Under the pieces are notes generated by a model. It had not been told where the DNA came from, searched no databases, and saw nothing but the letters and a program-made list of their open reading frames with translations. Shown here one piece after another: positions 10,857-19,724 of a stretch of 20,816 nucleotides of DNA (position 1 is its first letter; the number at the start of each line of letters is the position of its first letter). The position numbers and the translations under genes are program-made. The DNA is from Acanthaster planci (lineage: Eukaryota > Echinodermata > Asteroidea > Valvatida > Acanthasteridae), in the NCBI RefSeq assembly GCF_001949145.1, contig NW_019091442.1, forward strand, positions 989,279 to 1,010,094. The letters run 5' to 3'.

Positions 10857-10970
10857 GCATTTGACTCTCTGTTGGTAAAAAATGAAATTGCTGATGCTCT
10901 GTCCCGCTTACAGATGCCAGGGTTCAAGGAACTAGCCACCGGGGCAGCCCACCATAGCTCTGAACTCTGA
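10857..10970 (+). pseudogene. C-terminal remnant of retroelement RNase H domain
   Basis: The frame reads LLVKNEIADALSRLQM followed by PGFKELATGAAHHSSEL and a stop at 10968-10970. The N-x-I-A-D-A-L-S-R signature is the usual end of the RNase H domain in Gypsy-like and YR retrotransposon polyproteins. The F-K-E-L-A tail resembles the F-R-x-L-A-P linker that precedes the recombinase domain in YR retroelements. The recombinase relic starts about 26 codons after the F-K-E-L-A site. Everything upstream (reverse transcriptase and most of RNase H) is missing or unrecognisable, so this is a 5'-truncated or heavily decayed copy. Confidence 0.65.
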
Positions 10971-11008
10971 ACAGCCTTCTGGATTCTATAAACACAGAAA
11001 CAATATGT

Positions 11009-11667
11009 CTGCTGGGAGCCTCGCGTTCCAGCAGCACTTGGAGAGTGTACAGAAGCAAGACGGAACAGTTCTGTACCGGACACAAAATGGGACAGAGGGG
11101 TACCATTAATCCATGTACCAGAAACCAGGCGGCCCATCACAAACACACAATGTCATCAGTTCCACCACATCATCCAGCAATGAGGCTGCACTTTCTGGTG
11201 CTATGTTTTTGCTTGCCTTCTTTGGGTTCCTACTGATGGGAGATTGACAGCACCTACATGTATGAAGTTGAGTGACTGCTCATGGATTTTGAATTACAAT
11301 AGTATCATGTTTGTGGGTGCTAATCACAAAGTGATAGTTGCCAAACTTAGATTCTTTATGACAGACATAGAGGGATTCAGTGGATTGGCACTTTCACAGG
11401 CAGCACATGTCCATGTTCTGCCTGGTGAATGCCATACTAAAGTATATCTGCAAGTGCAGCCATCAATCTTGATAAGGCCCTTTTTTGTTTACTTTGACAG
11501 TTCTTACTGCCAACCAATTTAACTGCATGCTGCAGTCCTCCCAGGAGGGCCGAGGCATGTCCTCTGTGGGGTTTAGCTCCCATAGCTTTCACATAGATGC
11601 TGCTACAGGTACATGTACCTCAGCTGCCCTCAACTATATATCAGGTCCCACAAATCCAACAACTGGG
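11009..11667 (+). pseudogene. YR retroelement tyrosine recombinase relic, interrupted by hAT
   Basis: A second, different tyrosine recombinase family. The start LLGASRSSSTWRVYRSK (from 11009) resembles the S-x-S-T-x-R-x-Y core-binding start. Box I FFGFLLMGD (11203-11229) has Leu where catalytic Arg is expected (GFLR). The strand segment reads FMTD where SKTD is usual. VYLQVQP and FFVYFDSS follow, then GFSSHSFHIDAAT near 11569-11607, where HSFR has become HSFH. About 20-25 residues expected before the G-R-W-x-S-x-A segment are missing, and SAALNYI with the likely catalytic Tyr follows at once. The frame moves 2 to 1 to 3 to 1. It follows the RNase H remnant in the same orientation, as in DIRS/Ngaro-like polyproteins. 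The hAT element begins 8 bp after its end. Confidence 0.75.
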
Positions 11668-11675
11668 CCACTGGT
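11668..11675. repeat. hAT target-site duplication, left copy
   Basis: CCACTGGT lies directly outside the left terminal inverted repeat. Seven of eight bases match CCACTGGA directly outside the right end. Eight-base duplications are diagnostic of hAT transposons. Confidence 0.85.
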
Positions 11676-11689
11676 CAGGCTTCGAATTA
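11676..11689 (+). repeat. hAT left terminal inverted repeat
   Basis: CAGGCTTCGAATTA pairs with 14631-14644 at 13 of 14 bases. It starts with CAGG, as hAT ends commonly do. Confidence 0.9.
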
Positions 11690-11790
11690 CCCAGGTGCAA
11701 ACCTGCACCAGTGCATGCAGTTTTTTCAATGTGCATGTAATTCCAACAAATTACATGTACATGTAGGTGCATGACGTGCATGCATTTTTC
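11690..11790 (+). repeat. hAT left subterminal motif cluster
   Basis: In about 100 bp the motif (G)GTGCA(TG) recurs: AGGTGCA at 11693, inverted TGCACC at 11704, GTGCATGC at 11711, GTGCATGT at 11731, GGTGCATG at 11766 and CGTGCATGCA at 11775. hAT transposases are known to bind short repeats just inside the ends, so these are candidate transposase-binding sites. A TACATGTACATGTA chain sits inside the cluster (11751-11764). Confidence 0.65.
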
Positions 11791-12067
11791 CCAGCCTTGA
11801 ATTTTTATGTAACCGTTAGTGTTAGTGCCAATTTGTCCAGATTATCATACCCAAGTTTCAGTTATTTCCAATAAATTTGACAATACAATAATTATAACAG
11901 TAATTTTGTTTTGTGTGTAGTTTTACCATTTTCTAAATACCCGGTGCGCTGTGGAGCCACCTCCGGCTGGCCTCTAGTAGCCCGCAATATCAATAGCGCG
12001 ATGTGTCGATCGTGCATGCTGGCTTTTTTGACAGCTGTTGCACGTGTCTTCTACATGTTTCTTCTAA

Positions 12068-14324
12068 AAATATTCCTTCCAAACAAGCTGGAAAACCAGT
12101 AATGATTGGCTTGTGTATGACAGCGTACATAAATCCATGTTTTGCACATATTGCCAGACATATGACAAATCAGGGAAAAAGATTGTTTTTTGTGAGGGAG
12201 GATACAAGTCTTTGCGCTGGTCCAACGTTAAAGCTCACAAACTGAGTGAAGTGCATATAAAGGCCAGTGATGCCAAGAAAGTATCAACTTTGGAGAGAAA
12301 GGACAGACCAACGGAGAAGCAACTCTTAAAATTAGGAGATGGGGAAGTGCAAAGAATGAAGAAATATTTCAGGACAGCTTTTTACATAGCTCAAGCTGGG
12401 AAACTTTCACACAGATTTTACGGATCTAATGGAACTGCAGGTAGCAAACTTTGGCACCCAGTCCAAAAGGGAGTATGAAACGTACCTGAATGACAAAGCA
12501 TGTCATGAATTCATCAAATGTATTGCAGAAGATTAACTGGACAAAAATGCATCCCACATCACGGAAGATTCCTTCATTAGCATTCTAGGCGATGGCAGTA
12601 CCGATAAAAGTTACACTGAGCAGGAAATTATCTATGTGACTATGTTTACGGAAAGTCGGCCAGTCACACAGTTCATCACACTGCATTCTGTTCCAAATGC
12701 ATCAATGCAGAACATGTGACAGAAGCACTCAAAGAAACGATGACTGAGAAACTGAAGCTGAGAGATTGGACACACAATGTTGTCTGCTGCTGTTTTGATG
12801 GTGCTTCGGTCAATTTGGGTGGCACTGTCTGGTGTAGCTACAAGGTTGGCAAAGGAAGCCCCACACATTGTACGTGTGCACTGCTGTGCCCATCGTCTAG
12901 AGTTGGCAATTAAAGACATAAACAAGGAGGTCTCTTCTGTTGCCACAATGGAATCCGCCCTTCAGTCTGTCTACAGGTTATACAAATGATCAAGAACAAA
13001 ATGGAATGCCTTTCAAACCACCAGGAAGAAGACCTGTAAAGCTGGTTGGGACAAGGTGGCTTGCTCATCATCACCGTGCCCTGACATTCTCACACAACTG
13101 GCCAGCAGTGATTGTGCACCTTGAGGATCTCGGTCAAACCGGTGACAGCACAGATTGGTTTACAGCAACAGAACTATTGTACACTCTGAAATCTTTGGAG
13201 TTTATCCACTTCATGAGCTTCATGCTTACATACCTGGCCATAATGGCTGAGCTGTCTTTGGTTCTGCAAAGAAACACCACCACTATAGATGTTGTCATGG
13301 AGAAAACTTGTGCTGTAAAACAACAGCTACAGAAGTTGCTTGTACCCAGAGAACTGAACATCATTTTGATAAACGGGTTTGATGATGCAGAAAATCTTAC
13401 CAAATTCAGGTCTCTAGAGCTAGAAATCACACAGCCCAGAAGCACCAGGCATAATGCAATTTTATGTTGCAGTGACAAGGAAAACGGATCATCAGCATGC
13501 AAAGGTGCAGCCCATGTGAAAAAAGGTTATTCTTCAGGCCACAAAGATAATCAAAGGAACCATCAACAATATCTCTAAGAGATTTGAGCCCTTGTTGTCT
13601 CATAGAGTCATGAAGACTGCAGCAGCCATAATAAACCCTGCAAACTGGCCAGAATCACCAGAAGCCCTTACAGAGTATGAGATAGAATACATACAGGACT
13701 TGTACTCTCATTTCAGTAGACTTTTAGATAACAGACAAGTTAATCTAATGCAATGCCAGCTACAGTGGGTCGAGCTAAAAGCGCACTTGATGAGGAAATG
13801 CCACTTAGAAATGGAGTCAGAAAAGAAGCAACCGCAAAAGGTAGCAAGTCACTCTCTTCAGAACCCATTCCTGAACCCCATCAGTATGTGGTCAACAGTG
13901 CTCCAGGATGAGGAACTTCAGCTGAGGTTCAACCGCATTTTGCCCATCATCAGGATTATTCTAGTTCTGCCAGTTCACACCTCTGAACTTGAATGTGGAT
14001 TCAGTCACATGAATGTTACCATGAATGATCAGCGCACTCATCTCACAACACTATCAATGATGGATCTGCTGACAATCAAGTGGACTGGACTTAAGGACAT
14101 ACGAACCAACCGGGGCAATTCTGAAGTGGTGCCCATGGAGAGACAAGGGCAAGATCAAGCACAGACTGAACACTAAACCCTATGGACCGAGAACCAAACA
14201 GTTCAAGCCTGGGGAGCCCAATGATGTTGAGCAGTCTCTTCTATGTTTACAGTCCCCCTGCCCATCATGGCAGTCAGACTCCTCTAGTGATGGGGAACCC
14301 AGTGATGAGAATCATGACTGCTGA
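12068..14324 (+). pseudogene. hAT transposase with TTF-type zinc finger, frameshifted
   Basis: The coding path spans about 750 codons. Domain order: a TTF-type zinc finger (YSFQTSW, MFCTYC, then HKLSEVH, about 12068-12270); RMKKYFRTAFYIAQAGK; the catalytic-core start SILGDGSTDKS (first Asp, 12591-12593); FDGASVNLG (second Asp, 12797-12799); HCCAHRLELA (12879-12908); VGTRW (Trp 13057-13059, equivalent to the hAT RW motif); and the C-terminal dimerisation region LPVHTSELECGFSHMN (catalytic Glu 13991-13993). A charged tail DSSSDGEPSDENHDC follows. The reading path goes through frames 2, 3, 2, 3, 1, 2 and 3, with shifts near 12416, 12703, 12818, 13028, 13519 and 14115. In-frame stops lie at 12534 and 12987. 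All three presumed DDE residues survive. It resembles the TTF/ZNF862-like hAT group. The true start codon upstream of 12068 is unclear because a stop lies at 12065. Confidence 0.9.
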
Positions 14325-14439
14325 TTGTCCACTGTCCACAGTCGGGCGCAGTGCCAGAGATGTAAGTGATAGTTTGTTGTTATTCAAGTTGACACGTTAT
14401 TATACACCAAGTAAATGTTTTCAGTGAGAAGACACACTG

Positions 14440-14630
14440 GTCGGGTGCATGAACATGTACAGCTTGCATGAGGTAAACTTGTAATTCAGTGTACACGTAA
14501 CATACATCATGTACTGTACATCATATACTTTTTTATTATTTTGACATGCGTACATGTAAGTTCATGGTGCATGTAAGTTTTGGGAGGTGCACCTAAACTT
14601 TTTAGATTGCATGAACAGGTGCATTTTTCC
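14440..14630 (-). repeat. hAT right subterminal motif cluster
   Basis: GGTGCATGAAC at 14443, TTGCATGAGG at 14464, GGTGCATGTAAG at 14566, the palindrome AGGTGCACCT at 14585-14594, TTGCATGAAC at 14608 and AGGTGCATTTTT near 14617. These match the left subterminal motifs and point to the same candidate transposase-binding word, roughly GGTGCATG. Confidence 0.65.
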
Positions 14631-14644
14631 TAATTTGAAGCCTG
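14631..14644 (-). repeat. hAT right terminal inverted repeat
   Basis: TAATTTGAAGCCTG is the reverse complement of CAGGCTTCAAATTA, differing from the left repeat at one position. Confidence 0.9.
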
Positions 14645-14652
14645 CCACTGGA
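14645..14652. repeat. hAT target-site duplication, right copy
   Basis: CCACTGGA directly follows the right end and matches the left CCACTGGT at seven of eight positions. Confidence 0.85.
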
Positions 14653-16586
14653 AGTCACAAACAGTTAACAATTAGACCGAAGGAAGTCTAGCTATTCCAG
14701 TCTTGTCAGTATTAATTATATATGTTGCAATAACCCTGCATATGGGTTAGCAAGTACAATTTACACATGAAGGTCCTTGCCTGTTATCTGGAACCTCTAT
14801 ATCCCAACCCCTGAACATTTTGTTGGCTGTCTTTTGTTCTGTTATAAGACTTGGATGCATATGGGTGGTGGGGGACAGTGTTGTCTTCAGAGCAGGCTAG
14901 AGCCCACATGGACAGACAGCTGGCAGTGGCTGGTCCCCTAATTTGGCTAGGGACTCAAGGTGCTAGGATTTCAGCATTAGACCTCTTCCTTTGTAGCCAT
15001 CTACGGCATGGTCCTGTCCCTTGTACCATCATCATTCCCATGGGCACAAACATTATCACACCACAGGGCCATGGAACAGTCCATGCAGATATCACCTCAC
15101 TTCCAAGGTGGGTCAAAAGCTTGTTCAATTTTGGGTAGCCTTCCTTGTTCAATTTTTTTTTGGGGGGGGAGGCTGATGGCAAGTTCCCATGTTGAAAACT
15201 TCATTGGCTGCCAAATTTCCAGCTTGGATGACTTCTTCAGACTTACCCAGTGGGGTGGGGTAGGGCAGAGACCCATCTGAAGACAGGGAGTTTGGAGTTT
15301 ATGCAGTCTTATGCAGGCTAGCCTGGCACCTTCTTACCAATACTCATCATGTCCCTTGTTAGTTACTACCTATTAAACTGCCAGTTGTAAGCATCATCCT
15401 GCCAAATGCCTTTCTGCAGGTAGCGTTGGCATAATCTTGCTGAAAACCATTACCTATAAAAGCTGCAACTATTTAATACTGGAAAGACATGATACCAGGT
15501 ATATAAAAACCTGCTTAAAAAATCTGGAAGAGTAGTCCCAAAAAAAATGTATCTAACCTGCACCTCAATACATGAAGTTATAAATGCAATAATATTGTCA
15601 ACATAAACACAACCACCACATTTATATGAGGACTAAACATAATGGTAACGGCTGTAAACGAGACACCAAAATACGACATGGCAATAAGGATGAATTAAAA
15701 AGTCTGTAAGGAAAGTTACAAATGTTTGATTTTTTCCTGTTATGGTTGATGTTCTTATGCCTTCTGAATGCTTGTACGTATGTACAGATGACAGATTTTG
15801 TAAAGTTCTCTCAGCTTATGGCAACGTTTGTAACGTGATGCCCTGAGCGGTTACGAGCGTGCACGCTGCTGCTGCTCTATTATTGCCAAAGGTTTTATTT
15901 TGCCCAACTGCCCCAATCAATTAAAAATAACCCATCTGTAAATTTAGAATCCTCAAGGAATCTCCAACTGTTGCCACAATTAAATTTGCAAACTTTTCTC
16001 ACCGTGATTGCTATTACGTCCTGTTTGTAACGCTTTAAAAGCTTTGCTGGTGTACGTTCCAGGAAAACCACATAAATACAGCCTCATACCCAGTATGTAT
16101 GGGCAACATGCACATGAAACGTTTCCTACAACAGGGAACAAGGATGGGTCGCGACCTTTGTCGTGCCTTCAGACGTTGGTCCAGCTGTTACGAGCATGGC
16201 TGTCGAAATTTACAGTTTGCAATCCAAGGAAATCTGAGTTAATCCACTGCCATCACACAATATTTGTTCTTAGTAAAGCTCGGCAGGGCCGGCCAAAGTG
16301 ATTGGCTTATTCACAAACTGCAACGAAAATGTCACATGTTCACAGAATGAAGTAATCCCAGGTGAGGTAGAAGCTTGATTGCGGTTCTTCTCAGCTGTAT
16401 TATGCTAGAGGGGTAACTTACCCTCCCAACCACAAGGTCTCCTGTAATGACTCCCTTTCAGAAGGAACAGATCAGATAAATTCTCAACATGAGCATGTAC
16501 ATACCTCATATGTACTCACTGTTGCATGAGTACACGTGTACACACTCATATCTTCTAGTCGTGAACAATTAATTTCAAAGCTGAAA

Positions 16587-16602
16587 TTACATGTACATGT
16601 AA
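16587..16602. repeat. 16-bp perfect palindrome TTACATGTACATGTAA
   Basis: Two overlapping TACATGTA octamers with flanking T/A make a perfect palindrome. It is another member of the window-wide motif family. Confidence 0.85.
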
Positions 16603-16823
16603 AATGAGCTATAATACCGACCACATGGGGCATAATAATAATACTACATGTATATGACATGTATCATACCAGTTAGGTCTCAACAAAACACATATGGTTA
16701 AGACAAAATAATGAACTAGCAAGTTAAACACCCTGCTTTCCATTTCCACAAAGCATTGAAATGCATACAATGAGGCACATACCTTTTGAATTTCATTGGT
16801 AATGTGGTTCAGAAAGTCAAGCG

Positions 16824-16857
16824 TGGTTTTTTATCGTTTTGTTTGCTCTACCCTTAA
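16824..16857 (+). repeat. Short direct repeat, copy 1 (partner at 17069-17101)
   Basis: GGTTTTTTATCGTTTTGTTT followed by GCTCTACCC matches GGTTTTTTATCATTTCGTTT followed by GCTCAACC 245 bp downstream. Similarity is weaker before the repeat. It may be the trace of a local duplication. Confidence 0.5.
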
Positions 16858-16891
16858 CTTCTGAAAGGCCTCAGATATTTCAGACACATGT

Positions 16892-16921
16892 ATATATCAG
16901 ATACATATATATCTGATATAT
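16892..16921. repeat. 12-bp inverted repeat with 6-nt loop
   Basis: ATATATCAGATA (16892-16903) and TATCTGATATAT (16910-16921) are perfect inverted arms separated by 6 nt. It is an AT-rich cruciform-prone hairpin of unknown function. Confidence 0.7.
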
Positions 16922-17068
16922 CCCAATTGCTGCATACCCATATTTAATCCTGTCTGAATTTCTACATAACTAAAGCTCCAAACAACTAACTTTTTCAAGA
17001 ACTCAATTCCCAAATAGTCCTGGTTTCAAGTCCTGCAGTTCTTTAGGAATTTGGTCATTTAGTTATTA

Positions 17069-17101
17069 GGTTTTTTATCATTTCGTTTGCTCAACCTTTA
17101 A
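17069..17101 (+). repeat. Short direct repeat, copy 2 (partner at 16824-16857)
   Basis: Shares GGTTTTTTATC, GTTTGCTC and ACC blocks in the same order and spacing as the upstream copy, with a few substitutions. Confidence 0.5.
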
Positions 17102-17869
17102 AGATAGGGTCATACTTTGGTAATGACTCCAGAAAAAATTGTGTGATTTTTATCCGCAAGCATAACTGATATAAAGATAAAAAAGATGAAGATGGTAAAA
17201 GTAATAATCACCCAATGAAATTTCATCTGAAATGCCACTGTTGATTAGAAATCAATTAAAGTAAGTTGAAAATTTGAATCTTCAAAGTTCACCTGCAGGG
17301 GATTTTAGGAATTTTTGGTTGTGTGTGTTGTGTGCCCCCCCCACATACATCAAAAGTGTAGTGCCTTTTTCACAACTGCATAGAATTTTGCAGATCAGTG
17401 CCAGAGACTCGACCTCCATTTCAGTTGTGTATGTGCCTTTTTCTTTTTGTACCTCTTTGAGGAACATTGCTTATTTACCAGATGCACATGTACCTTATCG
17501 CTGAAATCAGAGTTGAGAAATTTATTTATTGTGATGATCATGCCTCTCTAGAGAGTTCAAGAATCCCAACCTCGCGTTTCCACGGCTGATGTATTGCCAC
17601 GGCCGGCAAGTTTCCATGCGGCTCGTACATAGTCTGACACTAATCGATGCCGCAATTGCAAGCACAGTATGTTGAGGTGATTAATTTGGAGGAAATCTGA
17701 ATTATATTATGCTAGGAATAAGCAAACAATTTGTGTGTTTCAGGTAGTTGTTGGCATGACCATGGAGGTGGTATATGACACCATTTTCATGAGCCATATA
17801 CGTTCAAACAACCAAACAAACAAAACAAAAGAAAATGGTACTGCCAGCCTGATTATGATTAACCAGTGG

Positions 17870-18385
17870 CAGACTCAATGCAGAGTTCAAGTTATTCACT
17901 CGAAAATTCAGAATTCAAGTGATTACAAGTCAGACTTGGAGTGAATAACTTAAATATTTTTAGTGAATAACTTAAAAATTCAAAGAGTTGTGAGTATTGT
18001 CAAAAGACTTTTGAACTTGTATGCGTACTCAGCATTGTATTCTCCACAGATGTCATTAATTTCCTAAAAATTTGCACGAACTTTTTTTCTCTGAAATAAT
18101 TAAGAGAGGGGCTTCTGGTTAAGGATATTTCTCAACAGGTCTTGCTTTTCCTTTCTTCGAAGTTCATAATACGGTGCATTCCCATTTCATCTGAGAGTGT
18201 AATGGCAACTAAGATGCAACAGGCAGCCAAACTTTGCAGTATTTGCATTTCAGTAATCATAACAAAGGAATAATAATGCAGGTATTGGTTGAAGGTTATA
18301 CTTGAAAATACCATATATACTTTATCTTGTAATTACATATACATGTCCCATGTACCGGTATAATACATGTTCTGGGAAGTAAACC
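17870..18385 (+). repeat. Diverged direct duplication, copy A
   Basis: Anchors shared with copy B lie at nearly constant offsets of about 780-792 bp: CTCGAAAATT (17899), GTCAAAAGACTT (17999), CTTTTCCTTTC (18144), CAGTAATCATAACAAAGGA (18251) and CTTGAAAATACCATATA (18301). Near 18325-18370 this copy carries about 40 extra bases rich in ACATGT/TACATG words that copy B lacks. Minus-strand ORFs in both copies are repeat shadows. The unit may be an old unclassified element or a local tandem duplication. Confidence 0.7.
17889..17951. repeat. 13-bp perfect inverted repeat with tandem half-site
   Basis: AAGTTATTCACTC (17889-17901) and GAGTGAATAACTT (17939-17951) are exact reverse complements. AGTGAATAACTTAAA is then repeated in tandem at 17940-17954 and 17962-17976. 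This could form a hairpin at the left end of duplication copy A. Confidence 0.8.
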
Positions 18386-18659
18386 TTGTTTATGTGGCTC
18401 ATGGTCTGATACTGATGCCAAATGCATGGTATGTGATTGTCTTCAGAGGAAATCAGAATTGTATAACACAAGAAAGAAGCAAATAATTAATGCTACTTGT
18501 TGGTAGGGCACCATTTTTCTAAACTATATACATGTATGTTCATGCACTGACCTTACAGTCATGACGGCATTTTGGATGACTTTAGGCATTCTATCGGCAA
18601 CATATCACTTGGCTCAAAATAGAGCACGAAAAAATTAAAAGTAAAGACTCAACTTGAAC

Positions 18660-19126
18660 AGTTAACTCATAGTTAGATTTTGAGTGAAAACCTCGAAAAT
18701 TAAGACTTTGAGCTAAATGCTGACTTTGAGAGCATTACTCAAAAGTGCAGCTCTTTATTGAGTGAATCACTCAAAACTTTTGAGAGTTTTGTCAAAAGAC
18801 TTTAGGTATGAGGGCTCATTTTTCCCGACAAATTTCAGAGATTTTTAAAAATTAAAATCTTTTTTTATTACGAAATAATTTGGACTTTGGGTTTTGGACT
18901 ATGTAAAAATGGTACGGGGTCTTTCTTTTCCTTTAGGCTTTGAGGCCAAGCAATAATACAAACATTAGGCCTACATGTACATCTAACTGAAATTCCCCTC
19001 ATGGCAAGTAATAACCCACATTTCCAATACAGTAATCTTAACAAAGGAGTAAGAATGCAGTACACTGTATGATGGTTGAAAGTAACTTGAAAATACCATA
19101 TACTTTAATGTCCGGAGAGGTAAATC
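18660..19126 (+). repeat. Diverged direct duplication, copy B
   Basis: Matches copy A in order and spacing: CTCGAAAATT (18692), GTCAAAAGACTT (18791), CTTTTCCTTTA (18924), CAGTAATCTTAACAAAGGA (19030) and CTTGAAAATACCATATA (19086). Overall identity is low, around 60-65% by eye, so the duplication is old. It holds the near-perfect palindrome TTGAGTGAATCACTCAA at 18758-18774, which echoes the GAGTGAAT inverted repeats of copy A. Confidence 0.7.
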
Positions 19127-19546
19127 CCGTAAAAACAAAAAGAGATTTCCAAACAATATGGATGTACTCTTTATTCACATGAACAGTGCAAAATCATGAA
19201 GACAACAGTCGCTGTAACCATTAAATGAAAGATAATCAATGTCGGGCTGATCTTTTATAATGAGGCAAATTGTTCCTAACTTGCTATGATATTTCTGGCC
19301 TGGAATTCCCCTTTAAAATAGGTTTGTGTGTGATCCATCTCCATCATGGCTCAGGCTTGAGTGTTGATGTATGTGAGTAATCAACAGGGGAAACCTATTA
19401 ACTTGACATACATGTACATGTACGCGTCTGTAAGCATGGACATTGATTGAATAAGCCATTTGCAAGTTAAATTTGAATAAAATTTGGTACACCGAGTCCT
19501 TTAATATTAACGTGAACATAACAACTTGAATTCTCCATACTAAAAC
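19127..19546. other. No gene seen
   Basis: AT-rich sequence with a 78-codon minus ORF (19313-19549) of no recognisable content. A TACATGTACATGTA chain lies near 19407-19420. Confidence 0.4.
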
Positions 19547-19707
19547 CACTGTTGCTATACCTCATGATTTGCGAAGTTACATAAGAGACACCTTGCAACA
19601 ATACACTGTTCTCAATGGATAAGAAGGATACACAGGAACCAGTCCATTCCAGAGATGGTGGTCACTATGCAAAAGCTTGCCCTGAATTACGAGGTATAGC
19701 AACAGTG
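19547..19707. repeat. 161-bp foldback unit with 17-bp perfect inverted arms
   Basis: CACTGTTGCTATACCTC (19547-19563) and GAGGTATAGCAACAGTG (19691-19707) are perfect reverse complements. Pairing continues imperfectly inward over seven more bases (CTCATGATT against CTCGTAATT). The size and CACTG-type ends resemble a miniature inverted-repeat element, but no target-site duplication is visible on the flanks, so foldback DNA or a chance hairpin remains possible. Confidence 0.6.
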
Positions 19708-19724
19708 TCTTTGCAAAAAGGTTG

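Larger units (their letters stand above)
11676..14644 (+). mobile_element. Near-complete but inactive hAT DNA transposon, 2969 bp
   Basis: This is a cut-and-paste DNA transposon of the hAT superfamily. It has 14-bp terminal inverted repeats (CAGGCTTCGAATTA at the left, the reverse complement of CAGGCTTCAAATTA at the right), 8-bp flanking duplications, subterminal clusters of GTGCATG-type motifs at both ends, and one transposase gene in the middle. Its length is typical of an autonomous hAT copy. Many frameshifts in the transposase show it no longer makes its own enzyme, although the ends look intact enough to have been mobilised in trans. It is nested at the 3' end of a YR recombinase relic. 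The single mismatches in the terminal repeats and in the duplication suggest moderate age. Confidence 0.93.
14653..17869. other. No firm gene; intergenic or intronic DNA
   Basis: Small ORFs at 14851-15138, 16008-16301 and 17274-17504 carry no firm domain. The one at 16008-16301 contains YVPGKPHKYSL, faintly like the piggyBac transposase Y-x-P-x-K-P-H-K-x-G segment, but its neighbours do not fit well. Homopolymer runs (T9 then G8 at about 15150-15168, C9 near 17334) and a CpG-containing patch (about 17570-17655) are present. A ~33-bp direct repeat containing TTTTTTATC and TTTGCTC lies at 16824-16857 and 17069-17101. Confidence 0.4.

Noticed and set aside
10793-11146. 117-codon minus-strand ORF
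   Set aside because: Antisense to the RNase H and recombinase remnants, which have recognisable family motifs on the plus strand.
12632-12946. 104-codon minus-strand ORF
   Set aside because: Antisense to the DGSTD to HCCAHRLELA part of the transposase; no domain of its own.
13134-13502. 122-codon minus-strand ORF
   Set aside because: Antisense to the hAT transposase relic, whose plus-strand motifs (GTRW, C-terminal ELECGFS) are clear; a shadow frame.
14851-15138. 95-codon plus ORF
   Set aside because: No recognisable motif; overlapping frames are also open in this less AT-rich stretch.
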